Of a stretch of DNA of 64,000 bases, positions 1 through 10,776 are shown in pieces; within the stretch, counting starts at the first letter, position 1; each line of letters starts with the position of its first letter. Made by a program: the position numbers and the translations under genes. This stretch comes from Pyrenula massariospora (lineage: Eukaryota; Ascomycota; Eurotiomycetes; Pyrenulales; Pyrenulaceae). The stretch lies in the NCBI GenBank assembly GCA_021030905.1, contig JAGFMI010000008.1, positions 744,001 through 808,000 of the forward strand, written 5' to 3'. The notes under the pieces were generated by a model. It ran no database searches, had not been told where the DNA came from, and saw nothing but the letters and a program-made list of their open reading frames with translations.

Positions 1-2673
1 CGATCGTAAAGCTTCGACAGGAGCGACGTTTGCCAAAGCTTCCAGTGCCGCACACCTTGTCTCAATGGTATGACGAGCTTCAGTTGCAGCTATCAGTTCC
101 TTAATCAACATGTCATGAAATCTCTTCGGTGGGGTCGTGTCGATCAAAACATTCATCTTTGAGGTACCGTATATGCTTGCGAGGACTGCAAGATAGGCTG
201 CCGTCTTCGCAGAGGTCTTAAACCCTTTTTGAATAGATTTCAGAGCGGTGCTCTTATCTGCCTCTGCGAGCGTGAGGAAGAGTTCTGATGCAGCCTTTGA
301 AGCTGCTGCAGTCACCAGAGTATCGTTCGAGCGGAGACATTGTGTAAGACAGTCCACAAGCAATGAAAGGTTTGAAGAGCTGCTATCGATAGATATGCAG
401 CAAGCATGAATAGCTCGGCAAACAGAGGTTATCAAGGCGCAGACACCTTCAAAGAGGTGTGACTGGGCCGTTCCGCTCTGAGGGCGATCTCCAATGTAGA
501 CAGATCCGAATTTGATGTTCTCTAAAAGCAGCAAGAGCTTTGAGTTTAAAATAGTTGTAGCATTTTTTTCATCTTCGTCGTCAATCCTGGCCGAGCAATC
601 CTGCCCAGTGTCATCATTGACTGTCTTCAGCGACACAAAAATATCAATCAAAGCAGACAACCCAAGCAACAGGCCATGACGATTGTCATAGGAGGTTCTG
701 CTTGGCAGGCGCGATAACCTTTCAATCGTGGACATTAAGGGATTTGGTAGGTCCGTAATCTCTGCTTCTGAACTAAGGAGACGTAGAGCATCCGCAGCTA
801 TTCGACGAGAAGTGGCATCCGGTGCTACCACTCCTCGCCATCCGAGCAATGCGGAAGGGGCAAGAGACCAATAATCGTGACTCAATGATGAAACGTCTTT
901 TGACAATGTTGTCATCGCCAATCTTCGATTTGATACAGTGGTATAATCGACTAGACGCACAAGGTCTAAACCATTTGCAACAATGTCAGGATGGCGACCT
1001 ATCAGTTCTTGAAGGGCCGCAGAAGTCCCCCGCCGAACATTCCCATGAGGATCGACGCAAGCTGTTATGGCTAAGGACTGGGCCATGAGTTGGATGAAAT
1101 GAAATCGGGAAGTCTGCGCCTTGTCCGAAAAATTAGTGTACTGTCTGACGAGGTTCTGTAGCTCCTCAGTTGTGTACTTTCTCACAAGGGCCCAGAAGCC
1201 AAAACAAGCAGCATCTCTCACTTGGACACTCGTTAATCTTCCGCTAACGGTATCTTGGTGGAAGTCGAGACCATGAAAGAGATTGCGCACTACTCGCGAA
1301 AGCAATTGGGGAGGGACAGAGCGATACAGAATCAACTGTGCAAGACAAAGCATGTGTCCGTGCCATTTTAGAGGCTGAGATGACTCGAAGCGTCGGTGAG
1401 TATTAACAAGGTCATAGGGATCATTTTGGGAGCCCTTAATCTTGGCGTCTGTCATGGGATTGATAAATTCTACTTCAGGCTCGATATCTGAGAGGATCAT
1501 GTCAATAATGCTTTCATCGTTACCGTCTTCAAGATCGCGGAACTTTCGAGCAGCAAGACTTAGAGCCTTGCTTGAGGCTAATCGAACCCGGGTGTCTTTG
1601 TCTTCAAGGAATTTTATCAGAGAATTGATGGCGAAGTCGCTGACAGACGGCAATACTTCTTCATAGAATTCATCATCTGTGGATGCAAGTGACCGGACCA
1701 GGCCAATGCGCAATACTTTGACGAACAATATTCGCATCCGTGCATCTGTTTTATACTTAGAGGACGCAAAAAGCTCATCGTGAATCGATCCTAGTAGATC
1801 GAATGTGGGTTGTATCAACGCGAACACGTCTTTCTCAGGCGCAGCTTTCAAGAGCCCACCGAGGACTGTGAGGGCTCCAATACGTCGATGGACTTCCTCC
1901 ACTGCATCAGAACCATTAGCTCGGATTACGGCGCATATCAAATCAAATATGCTCTTCAATAACTTGTATTGCTGCAAGTCAGGTCGTACTGAGAGCCTGA
2001 CAAGAACCGCGCTTGCAGCACTCTGCTCTTTGCCAGGCGAGAAGAGGAAATCATAAGAGGATTGACATAGAGCTGCAGCGGTATCCGGTAGGTCTATAGG
2101 TAAGACTTGCTCAAGCTCAGGGTTTCTTCCGACAGAAATTGAGGATACAGAGCTGAGATCGAACGGGGTATAAAGTAAGTGTGATAACCAGAAAAGCATG
2201 ATATACCTTTCCTCCCAAGAGAAAGAGGCAGTGCTGTTCCATCGAGCCAAATTGCTCAGTACTGGGTCAAGGTATCTCGGCTCATTAGGAAATAATCTGA
2301 AGATAACTTTGACACCCCGTACATTGCATAACTGATATAGGACCCGACTTACAGCCCTTGGGATGGGGACTTTCTGCACGGGTGGTTGAGCAGCGTATAC
2401 ATCGGCATAGGATCGCAGGTAAGACACAAAAGCATCGGTCAATGACGACACCCATCCAGACAGGTGTGGGTCAAGTAATTGTGGTAATTCCAAAAAGAGC
2501 TCCAAAGATTTGCACACTTTGATGGGATCTAGGGTCCATTTACGGACACGATTCCTACTGGAATCCCTCCAGAACAGATGCTGTAAAGACTTTTGAATTT
2601 CCGGAATGAGCTCCTTGGCGGATTTATAAACAAGAATATCATTGTCAATGCCTGCTCCCTCGTTTGTATCCAT
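1..2673 (-). CDS. TBCD: Tubulin-specific chaperone D (cofactor D), 5' part, runs off window
   Basis: The minus strand is open without a stop from an ATG at 2673-2671 to the window edge, giving the first 891 codons; the C-terminus lies outside. Cofactor D (Alp1/Cin1/TBCD) captures beta-tubulin and takes part in assembling and dissociating the alpha/beta-tubulin dimer in the cytosol. Family signatures I can read are VRGVKVIFRLFPNEP near residue 115, WEERYIMLFWLSHLLYTPFDL just after it, and NVRRGTSAALQELIGRHPD further on, which matches the conserved RRAASAAFQE(N)VGR stretch of TBCD. The rest is HEAT-repeat-like helical sequence. No intron is needed over 2.67 kb. The upstream ATG at 2692 is out of frame, so 2673 is the start. 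The gene is divergent from the next one across about 500 bp. The family call is firm; only the 3' end is unknown. Confidence 0.93.
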   Translation of the reverse strand, partial: MDTNEGAGIDNDILVYKSAKELIPEIQKSLQHLFWRDSSRNRVRKWTLDPIKVCKSLELFLELPQLLDPHLSGWVSSLTDAFVSYLRSYADVYAAQPPVQKVPIPRAVSRVLYQLCNVRGVKVIFRLFPNEPRYLDPVLSNLARWNSTASFSWEERYIMLFWLSHLLYTPFDLSSVSSISVGRNPELEQVLPIDLPDTAAALCQSSYDFLFSPGKEQSAASAVLVRLSVRPDLQQYKLLKSIFDLICAVIRANGSDAVEEVHRRIGALTVLGGLLKAAPEKDVFALIQPTFDLLGSIHDELFASSKYKTDARMRILFVKVLRIGLVRSLASTDDEFYEEVLPSVSDFAINSLIKFLEDKDTRVRLASSKALSLAARKFRDLEDGNDESIIDMILSDIEPEVEFINPMTDAKIKGSQNDPYDLVNTHRRFESSQPLKWHGHMLCLAQLILYRSVPPQLLSRVVRNLFHGLDFHQDTVSGRLTSVQVRDAACFGFWALVRKYTTEELQNLVRQYTNFSDKAQTSRFHFIQLMAQSLAITACVDPHGNVRRGTSAALQELIGRHPDIVANGLDLVRLVDYTTVSNRRLAMTTLSKDVSSLSHDYWSLAPSALLGWRGVVAPDATSRRIAADALRLLSSEAEITDLPNPLMSTIERLSRLPSRTSYDNRHGLLLGLSALIDIFVSLKTVNDDTGQDCSARIDDEDEKNATTILNSKLLLLLENIKFGSVYIGDRPQSGTAQSHLFEGVCALITSVCRAIHACCISIDSSSSNLSLLVDCLTQCLRSNDTLVTAAASKAASELFLTLAEADKSTALKSIQKGFKTSAKTAAYLAVLASIYGTSKMNVLIDTTPPKRFHDMLIKELIAATEARHTIETRCAALEALANVAPVEALRS

Positions 2674-3173
2674 CACGAGCAATAATGCTCATAGAGCAGG
2701 CACCGGTGCATGGACAATAGCGAGTCTAAAGATGTGTTTACCCGTCTATGGAGCTAATCGCGATAACGGTGGTAAATCCGATATCAACACGTGCGCACGC
2801 GACGCGTCCATAAATGGATGTCCTAATCAGGTTAGGCTAGGCAGCAAAGCTGCCAGCCGCCAACTTTCGGGCTCGCAACTGTGCGTCACACCGGGAGCGG
2901 TCAAACAAAGCCATTCACTGCGTGAACGCCCGTCCTATCGAACACACTTCCTATTGCTCCAGTATCGACAGTCACCCAACACTACACTGGTACGGCCTTC
3001 TGAATGGCTATGGGCTACACACTTATCAAGTGTTGCTGCACTCTGATCCTCTAGTCTGCTTTGTCGTCTTCTCTTTCTTCTTCTCGAACCTAACCGCTAA
3101 ACCTTCAGCACCCAACGATAAGAAGTCCTACCCTTCACCTTCATTGTGTCACCTCTCCGTCACACCTGCAGCT
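2674..3173. promoter_or_regulatory. Divergent intergenic region between TBCD and the 3174 gene
   Basis: About 500 bp shared as promoter and 5' leader by two diverging genes. The stretch from about 3060 to 3170 is rich in CT and is a plausible 5' UTR of the plus-strand gene. I see no TATA box or other defined site. Confidence 0.4.
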
Positions 3174-4697
3174 ATGGCTCTCTTTCGCAAATTTAGCAGT
3201 ACCGCTACTCAACTATTTACTCCAATTAAACCGTCCGCGCATAATCTGCCTCAACCAGACAAAGCGGTTTCCTACATAAGCGGCTACCCGACAAATAAAG
3301 ACGACTCAAGTGAGAGCTCGTTAGACTTTGGAGATGAAAATGAGGATACATTGTTGGATGCTCAGGAGACACCAGGAACCAAGCGTCGAATCCGGATGAC
3401 AATTACAAGTCGCAAGAAACGCCGGCTCAGCGAAGAAGCGTATACTACCTCGGAAAGCGAAGATGAAGATGCTCTGGATGGTGCGACTCTTCTCGACTCC
3501 ACCTCACCTGAAATAAAGGCACAACGTGACAGGAAGGCCATGCCACCACCTAAAAATTTTGGAGACAGAAACTGGACACCAAACCACCAGATGGTGGATA
3601 AGAATCTTGATCATAAAATTGTGCCTCGAAACCAGATTGACCCATCTTCAGACGATGAAGATGAGGAGATGTATGCAGACAAGTACAGAGTGAGAAAGGA
3701 CGATCGCAGAGAGATTGCTTCAGACTACCTTTCTTTCGAAGGTGCTAAGCGCTACGCGGAAGCAACTGAATTACCGGCCAACTCTGGCGTTTGGTCATTG
3801 CAAGAGAAAGACCTCTTCCATCGGTTAGCGATGCGTGGATTTGAACCTCTGATACCGGGCAATTGGTCCATTGATTTTACAACCTTTCCTCGGCCCATAT
3901 TTGACGTCGAGGACGGCGATCCAGCTCTAATCCAGAGCAATCTTCCTCGCCAATTTCGTGCGATTTTCTACCTTCGTTCTCTCATCATGATGGGAATGCG
4001 AGCCCGCGACCGATCTCTTGTCAAACTACCCTGCGAACCAATCATGCGCAAGATCATCAAGTCATACATCTCTTGGGCTCTTGACGACGCTGGCTTTCAC
4101 CCCCCACAATGCTTGAACACTATCCCTATCTACGCCATTGCTACCAAAAGACGAAAGGAGCGAGCTAATGTTGTCATTACACGGATGACAAGGAAATTGA
4201 ACAAGCTCGCCGATCGGTATCGAGTTTTCCACGGCATTCATCCCAGCGTCGAACAAGACGAATCATCGAACTCTTCAATAGGCGATCACAACACTACCAC
4301 CGTGTCTGAAGATGATGACCCTCGCTTCCCTACCCTCACCGGCATCATGATCTGCGCCACCATCGTCATCATAGTCACCTTTGACAGCCACCCTTCCGCC
4401 GCGGCTAGCCGTTGCGGCTCAAATAAGGCTCCCTCGAATGTGTCCACACCAAATTCCCCGTCCAAGTCTCAGCACCCATCTTATGAAGAATCTGGTCTGC
4501 GGATCATTGGAAGTTTCGATTTCAGCGAGTTAGGCATGGATGTGTGGAATGCCTTAGCGGTGGCCATCGTGGTCATGCGGATAAGGAGGAGCATGGAGGA
4601 GATGTGTGAGGTCATGACGGGCGAGGGGGCGAGTGAAGAGGAGAGGAAGATGTGGTCGTTGAACAGAAAATCGATGGTGGATATGGAGGATGCTTGA
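3174..4697 (+). CDS. Uncharacterised conserved-looking fungal protein, acidic/basic N-terminus
   Basis: A single-exon ORF of 507 codons. The frame is open upstream to 2922, but that part reads like leader sequence, so I place the start at the ATG at 3174 (protein begins MALFRKFSS). The N-terminal third is low-complexity and charged, with acidic patches such as DFGDENED and SSDDEDEEM and a basic RRIRMTITSRKKRR segment that could be a nuclear localisation signal. The middle (about residues 200-350) is globular, with SLQEKDLFHRLAMRGFEPLI and a helical stretch containing KSYISWALDDAGFH and IPIYAIATKRR. Two short hydrophobic runs (GIMICATIVIIVTF and NALAVAIVVM) lie near the C-terminus. I do not recognise the family. 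Third codon positions are C-rich to about 4400 and G-rich at the end. Nuclear function is inference only. Confidence 0.75.
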   Translation: MALFRKFSSTATQLFTPIKPSAHNLPQPDKAVSYISGYPTNKDDSSESSLDFGDENEDTLLDAQETPGTKRRIRMTITSRKKRRLSEEAYTTSESEDEDALDGATLLDSTSPEIKAQRDRKAMPPPKNFGDRNWTPNHQMVDKNLDHKIVPRNQIDPSSDDEDEEMYADKYRVRKDDRREIASDYLSFEGAKRYAEATELPANSGVWSLQEKDLFHRLAMRGFEPLIPGNWSIDFTTFPRPIFDVEDGDPALIQSNLPRQFRAIFYLRSLIMMGMRARDRSLVKLPCEPIMRKIIKSYISWALDDAGFHPPQCLNTIPIYAIATKRRKERANVVITRMTRKLNKLADRYRVFHGIHPSVEQDESSNSSIGDHNTTTVSEDDDPRFPTLTGIMICATIVIIVTFDSHPSAAASRCGSNKAPSNVSTPNSPSKSQHPSYEESGLRIIGSFDFSELGMDVWNALAVAIVVMRIRRSMEEMCEVMTGEGASEEERKMWSLNRKSMVDMEDA

Positions 4698-5189
4698 TGA
4701 GGTGGAAGTGATATGCTCGATGTAATGAAATGAAGAGAGATGAAGTGATGATGATTATTGATGAGCATGAGCATTTACTGCAAGGTTTTGGCGTCGTGTT
4801 GCACGTGGAGTGCGAAATGTGTTGGGTAATTGGGCATTTATGATTCCTTTCCCGGGAGCGGAAGAGATGTTGGACAGCGTTCTGTTCTATCCACGCTTAG
4901 CTCCTTCCCTGGCCTTACGGCGTTATTGGGATGGATCGCACGGATCCAACAGCCTCTTTGCTCTTTGCTACAAGATACCCTAAATTAGTTACCGCAATAT
5001 AATCGATTCTTCCCCCTTTTACGCATCTCACTCTCTCACTCACGCTACATCCTCCAATCCGCACAGTACCTTAGGTACCTACCTAAGGTAGTCAAGTATG
5101 TCCATCGAAGCGAAACCCCTTCCCCCCCCCTATCCTTTCCCCTCCCCCCCTCTTCCCCCCTCCTCGCATACCCCATCACACCAAACCAC
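4698..5189. other. Convergent intergenic region, C-tract rich
   Basis: The 3' flanks of two convergent genes. It contains several runs of six to nine C between about 5118 and 5210, partly inside the 3' end of the beta-galactosidase gene. I see no gene here. Confidence 0.5.
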
Positions 5190-8100
5190 CTAATACGCCC
5201 CCCCCCTCTCCACCCACCCCGTCTGCGGACTCGCCCCAACCCCCCCATACCCGCTCAGCACCGGCACCCCCGCAACGAGATCAAACCCGGCGACCTTGGC
5301 GCCTTCGGCATCCAGCGCCCAGAGGAGGAGGGCTACTGTGTTGGCGCCGCGGTGGTTTAGTATACCCTCCGGGACTGGGTAGGTTGATTGGGGGCCGATG
5401 TTGTGCACTTTTTATGCGTCAGTGTTAGTGTTTGCGAGGGGGAGGATAAAGGAGGAAGGGGGAAAAAAGAGGGGGGGGGAGGGGGTGTAAGTACCGTATT
5501 TGCCAAACTGGTAGCCATTCACGTACAGCACGGCGCGGTAGTTGAAGCCGTCTGCTGTTCCGTTGCCGGGAGTCTGGCGTCGAGACGAGGCGAGGGGAGA
5601 GGTAGAAGAAGAAATGGTGGTGTTGTTGGCAGTGCTGTTCGCAAACACAAAAGCTAGTGGTATATCATACCCCGCCGGCAAGTCCAAGTCGAACTTCGTC
5701 GCGTAAAAACCCACGCCCGCCCTTCCAAACCCGTCGAGCGGGGAGCTCGTCACAAAACCGTCAACCGGTGCGCCCGGCAAATGCCAGCCCTGGCGCTCGG
5801 CGAAGAAGCCGCCCTCGTTGAGCGGGCCGCGGGTCTTGTCGACGTAGTTCTCGCCGTGCAGGTTGCCGGTCAGTTTCCAGGTTACGTCGGACTGGGGGTG
5901 GCCGTTCAGGGCGTAGTCGAGGATGCCGCGGGGGTGCTTCATTTCGTCGGAGCCCGGGGAGAAGTTTTCGTCGAGGCCCATGTGGTCGATTAGGATGGTG
6001 AGGGTGTGGGGGGTGTTGGGAGAGAGGTTGGGGAGGGTGAGGGTTTGGTTCTGGGGTGTGTTAGTTGGGTTTGTGTGAAGGGGTGGGGAGGGGATTGGGG
6101 AATGGCTTACGTAGTTGTCGTCGCGGTCGATGCCGGGCCAGGAGCCGATGAAGGTGCTGTCGAGGTAGACGGAGTGGCCGAAGGCGGAGCCCTGGGGATG
6201 GTGATCAGTTGACCTAGGAATTACGACGGGCGTGGAGATAGAAGCTTACACCTTGGGTAGAAATGGAAAATGTAGATTCGTTTCCGTTAGCAACAAAGTG
6301 ACCTCTGTACAGTAGCGATCCAGTATTGTATCCGTAATCAGAGGCGTACAGGCTGGTCGGAGTTGTGAGCTTGCGAGGATTGTTAGTGCTGTTGTTGCTC
6401 GCATCGGTCCATAGCGAATCATCATAGCCACTTTGGATCTCCGGCAATGAATCATAGTACTTCCAAGTCAGCGAGCTTAGTGTTGGAGCTGAGATCTCTG
6501 GCGCAGTATATTCAACTGTGCCAGTTGAGTCTAATTGTTCGCCGTTGAAATAAACGCTGCCGCCCTCAGGAGCGCCACCAATGACCTCAACGGTCGTGGT
6601 AGCATTCACATCGCCTGTTAGGTAGAGATCATTCCCTGATGTTGTGGCGTTACGGAGTAGATACCCAGCTTTGAGAATAACTTTAGTTTTCGAAGGCGAG
6701 AAGTAGTTGCCAGTCGAATTCGATGAGGGGAGTTGGTAAGTCCAATAGTTGTATGCATCGTTCCGCCATAGCAGGTATACGTCCAGCTCATCACCTACCG
6801 AAACGACCTTGCGTTCTGGAGTGACTTCCCAGTTGAGAATAAGGGCTCCAGACTGTTGCTGAGTCTGGACGCCAGACCCTTCCGTTACAGTAACAGTCGC
6901 ATTTGTAGCGCTTAGAGTGGAAAGTTTAAATGCTGTCTCATGCGTCTCGCCGGCGCCACCGTAGACCACCAAGACCGTCTTTGAAGGATACTTCTCCCAA
7001 TTGAAAATCTCAGCGGAGGAGTATAGCACGTCTATGCCACCAATGTCATAGTCGGTCACGTGAATCTTGGAGTCTCGACCATTCAGAGTAAGCGAGCCAC
7101 CCAATTGTGGAATGGAGACGTTGCCGAGGCTTGTCCCAACATTGAGCTTGTACTGCGTTGAGGCTAGGCTGTTGTATGCGGAATGTCTGATGACATAGAA
7201 GTTTGTAACATTTCCCAGTATGGGTGTGACGGCAATATCCCCGTTATTGGTATAAGATCCATTTGTCGTAGTGCCAGCATTGGCTGTAAGATAAGCAGGC
7301 GATGAAGTAATAAAATTCGCTTCTAATTTCGCTTCGCTGTATTTCTCACGAGTAATAGTTCGATCTTCTTTGATCACAGAACCATAGTCGTAGGAAGTGT
7401 ATCCTCCAGGATGACCCAGATTCCCCCAGTTGGTTCCTCCGTAGGTCATGTAAATGTTGAAAATGGCTACTCCAGAAGCGAAGTTATTCTTGTAGAAGAC
7501 ACGTTCAAACTCCATGTTCAGCAAGACAGAACATTGATCGAAACCAAGTCCACCCCAAGGGTCGAAGGCACCACCTTGGAACTCTACCAGAGCATACGGT
7601 GTTGATGGACTTTGCTGAAGATGCGTAGCTCGGAAGTACGTCGGGAGATTGCCATCGGGCCATACGTATGGATTGGCACCTAACATGAGTCAGCTTCAAC
7701 TTTGATGTTTTGGGAAATAAAGTATACAGTCAAATCCAAGAGGATAAGAGTCATGGCCATAAATGTCGACAGCACCAAGGCCCGTTCCAGGAGCAAATAG
7801 GCCTTGCGCAGCTGCGTCGTTGTCGATGAATGGAACGACAATACCAGCATCTCGGTACTGCTGCTCAACGGCGGCAAAATATTCCTTATTGGGAAAGACA
7901 ATTCCATTTGCCGGAAAGGAATACTCATTCTCGGGCTGAAGAAGTATGACCGGTCCTCCGTTGGTAATCTGAGCCTTTGCAATAATTTGCCCCACACTCT
8001 GCACGTAAAGGTCAGTAGCATCAAGGTACGAGGTATCATTTGTCCTCAAAACACCAGTGATCCTTTGCAGCCAGCCTGGGAAGCCGCCTCCCGAAGATTC

Positions 8101-8567
8101 AGCGTTGATATAAGGTCCAGGCCGAGCCAGAAGGTAGATCCCGGCCTGACTCGCTGCATCGAAGAACGGCTGAAAATCGAAGATGCCTTCTGCCGTGAAA
8201 ACACCTGGTTGACCCTCGAGAAGTGCCCAATCCACATAGACTGATACGCCATTATATCCTAAAGCCTTGATCTTTTGGAAGATATCCAACCATAGGCTGG
8301 GGACAGGAAGGCGATATATGTGGAACTCTCCGCTATAGAACATGACTCGCTCGCCGCGAACAAAAAGCGAATGTTCATCCCATGTTACCTTTCGTAGTCA
8401 GTAATTCCAAAATCGCTCTGTTAAGAAGCGTTACTTACAAGGTCTTGGAGAGGGGCTCTTTTGTAGGGTTTGATCAGGGCATTCGGTTTCCCGGCGATGG
8501 CCAGAGCAGAGCCATGGATGGCAAAGAAGGAGACTAGAACTCCAAGAACATACTTGAGAGACACCAT
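5190..8567 (-). CDS. lacA: Secreted beta-galactosidase, GH35 (EC 3.2.1.23)
   Basis: Six exons on the minus strand: 8567-8439, 8388-7728, 7679-6250, 6191-6111, 6050-5495 and 5407-5190, all with GT-AG introns of 49-88 nt, giving 1024 residues, close to other fungal GH35 enzymes. The start [19 protein letters not shown] is a clear signal peptide ending near ALA at 21-23, so the enzyme is secreted. It removes terminal beta-galactose from lactose and plant cell-wall polymers. The GH35 signature [13 protein letters not shown] is complete, with the proton-donor Glu near residue 198; the nucleophile Glu is in [13 protein letters not shown] near 296. Many NxS/T sites fit a glycosylated extracellular protein. 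The C-terminal jelly-roll part contains [15 protein letters not shown] and KYVHNIGPQ. The splice sites were chosen because they rejoin family motifs in frame. Codon use becomes strongly GC-rich in exons 4-6. Confidence 0.93.
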
Positions 8568-9756
8568 TCTGAGCTCCTACCTGTCGACAATTCCAGACAC
8601 CCAAAACCACGAAAAGACCTTTGCGGCTCCCGGTCCATATTTGAGCGGCGAAGGCAATCGGAATCTCTCTCCAATTGACCTTGCCATAGTTCAAGCTACC
8701 CCTCTCCGTCGCCCCGTAGCTGCGGCTAACGGATTGATGCATACTCATACGTCCTGGGCGACCGTTGAGCAGTATGAAGATTTTCAGGTCTCCGCACCGC
8801 TCTTGGAAGGTCGTTGCCGGTGGTGCTTCCCCAAGATCCAGGAACACGCACGACATCCATGCTGCAGATTGCGGGGGAGACAGTGGGAGAGGTCAAAGGG
8901 ACGGAAAAATTCCCGTTGCGTGAATAAGTAGCGCGTTGTCGGGGGGGACCCATGCAGTTGGAAGCCGAGCGGTTTTTGAAGCTAGAGAGCTTCATCTCCG
9001 GTCGCCACATCGTCAGCGAACAGCTTCGGTTGATCAAATACCGACGCGCCAAGGAAAAAGGTCAACGACGCGTCTTCCCATCTTCGAAATGTACGGAGCT
9101 AGTGAGCCAGTGAGCCAGTGTCGCCAATCCAATGTGCCTTTGATGGTCTCAAGATGATGTGCGGTGCAACCCGTGGCCGGATGGCTGCTCTGAGTCTAGC
9201 AAACAAGGCAAACGTTGTCACCGAGAGACTGCGGCGGGCTCCGAGACGGCGTGACCGTTCCAAATCCTTAGTGAGTGGCCAAATTCATTTCCCATTGACA
9301 GTAATAGCAATTCTACTATCCACTTGAATTTCGCGTAAACACATAGGTCGTAGGATGTCCCTAGTTGGGAATTTGGTCTATTTGAAGTGGGAGAACGAAC
9401 AGAAGCGTAGACACCTAGTCCTGCTTGATGTACGGTTCTAGCATAAGATTCATCCCTATCCATTAATCCCATTGCACGGGTGTTCTGTTTCCCAAAGAAA
9501 TATCAAAATGGGTTGGTATCTTATATTCGATGGCTGAGGTGAAAATAATACGCTCTGGAAAAGCTATGGGTAGACCGGTGCATCATGTTCAAAGTTCCGC
9601 CGGGTGCTCTGAACCAACGGTGAGAATTCGAAACCCTCATAGTGCAACCTCCCACAACGACCACTTGTCATATCCTCTCCTTGAAACCTTCCCGCTTCTA
9701 TGTTTCGACGTTCCCTCGTTACGCTATTTCATCGCCATCGAGTCAGTTGCAACAAT
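8568..9756. other. Intergenic region upstream of beta-galactosidase and the P-loop gene
   Basis: About 1.2 kb between two divergent genes. It should hold both promoters. Short ORFs here overlap each other on both strands and show no family motif, so I call no gene. Confidence 0.4.
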
Positions 9757-10776
9757 ATGGTTGTTGAGCATCTCAACCGCTTTCTCCTGATCACTCATCC
9801 GCGATCTGCTTCTAACCTTCTTGTCAGAATTCTGAATCTCGATGAACAACCAGAAGTCCTGCCTTCCAAGAATGGAGGATACTTCTTTCTCCCAACCTCA
9901 ATCTTGTCCCACCAACTTGACATTCGTTCCAAGCCAGTGACAGAATGGACCATCAGTGAGCGCGAGGCAATGATGCGGAGCTTTCAAGCCGATGCCGAAA
10001 AGTTCGACGCCCATCTCGAACGGGCTTCAAGAGAAAGCAAGAGGGTAGTCGTAAAGGAGCACGCACATTTCTTGATCGAGCCACTGGCTGAGAGCCGCTT
10101 CAGTTTTGGTACGCAGGCCAAAGATGAGCCTCGTTGGACCGTTCGCATCCCTAGCATCTATGGAAAGGCGACTTACACTGCGCTAAACGAAACTGTTCTG
10201 CCGGACGAGTTGCTCGAGACTTTTCACCCAACGTTTCTCATACGGCATCCAGCATTGGCGTTCCCCTCTCTTTACAGAGCATTGGCTGAGGTTGAGAAGC
10301 CGGTTGCTGTAGGAGAAGACGGCAAAGGGCGCGATGTGAACATGACGCTGCACTGGAGCAGGCTACTGTACGACTTCTATACCAACCATTCCAAAGCACT
10401 CCAGTCCAAGATAGTAAATCGTGGCCCAGGGCCATTGATTCTCGACACGGATGACGTCATTGCCAATCCCGCAGTAATTTTTCGCTTCAGCAACATTGTT
10501 GGTCTCGACACAGAGAAATTACAATTCAAATGGGAGCAAGCCAGTGAAGAAGTCCGTGAGCGGAGAATTGGACTAGGCAAGCGGATGTTCTCCACTCTCG
10601 ATGCTTCAACGGAAGTCATGAAAGACAAGGTGGCTGGCAACATTGACATTAATGCTGAAGCAGAGAAATGGAGAGAAGAATTTGGAGACAAAATGGCAAT
10701 GAGAATGAAGAAATTGGTGGAAGCAGCGATGGATGATTACAATTACCTGAAAGCTAGAAGATTGCGCCCGGAGTAG
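9757..10776 (+). CDS. P-loop sulfotransferase-fold protein
   Basis: A single-exon ORF. An ATG at 9700 is in frame, but the protein from the second ATG at 9757 (MVVEHLNRFLLITHPRSAS) starts as this family usually does; it has 339 residues. The segment THPRSASNLLVRIL is the 5'-phosphosulfate (P-loop-like) motif of sulfotransferases, and FLIRHPALAFPSLYRAL near the middle resembles the 3'-phosphate binding Arg...Ser segment. The substrate cannot be told. In fungi such proteins occur alone or beside secondary-metabolism genes, but no such genes are adjacent here. No signal peptide or membrane segment is visible, so it is probably cytosolic. Fold assignment is fairly firm, enzymatic activity is inference. 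Confidence 0.7.
   Translation: MVVEHLNRFLLITHPRSASNLLVRILNLDEQPEVLPSKNGGYFFLPTSILSHQLDIRSKPVTEWTISEREAMMRSFQADAEKFDAHLERASRESKRVVVKEHAHFLIEPLAESRFSFGTQAKDEPRWTVRIPSIYGKATYTALNETVLPDELLETFHPTFLIRHPALAFPSLYRALAEVEKPVAVGEDGKGRDVNMTLHWSRLLYDFYTNHSKALQSKIVNRGPGPLILDTDDVIANPAVIFRFSNIVGLDTEKLQFKWEQASEEVRERRIGLGKRMFSTLDASTEVMKDKVAGNIDINAEAEKWREEFGDKMAMRMKKLVEAAMDDYNYLKARRLRPE

Noticed and set aside
2922-3173. Open-frame extension upstream of the 3174 gene
   Set aside because: It begins with a non-family, leader-like sequence, and the ATG at 3174 is in a better context; I treat it as 5' UTR.
4481-4774. Minus-strand ORF antisense to the end of the 3174 gene
   Set aside because: Low-complexity His/Ser-rich reading of the opposite strand of a real ORF; a shadow.
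5118-5210. C-homopolymer cluster as a special structure
   Set aside because: Runs occur inside and beside a gene end that is C/G-biased anyway; treated under the codon-skew finding and not as a separate element.
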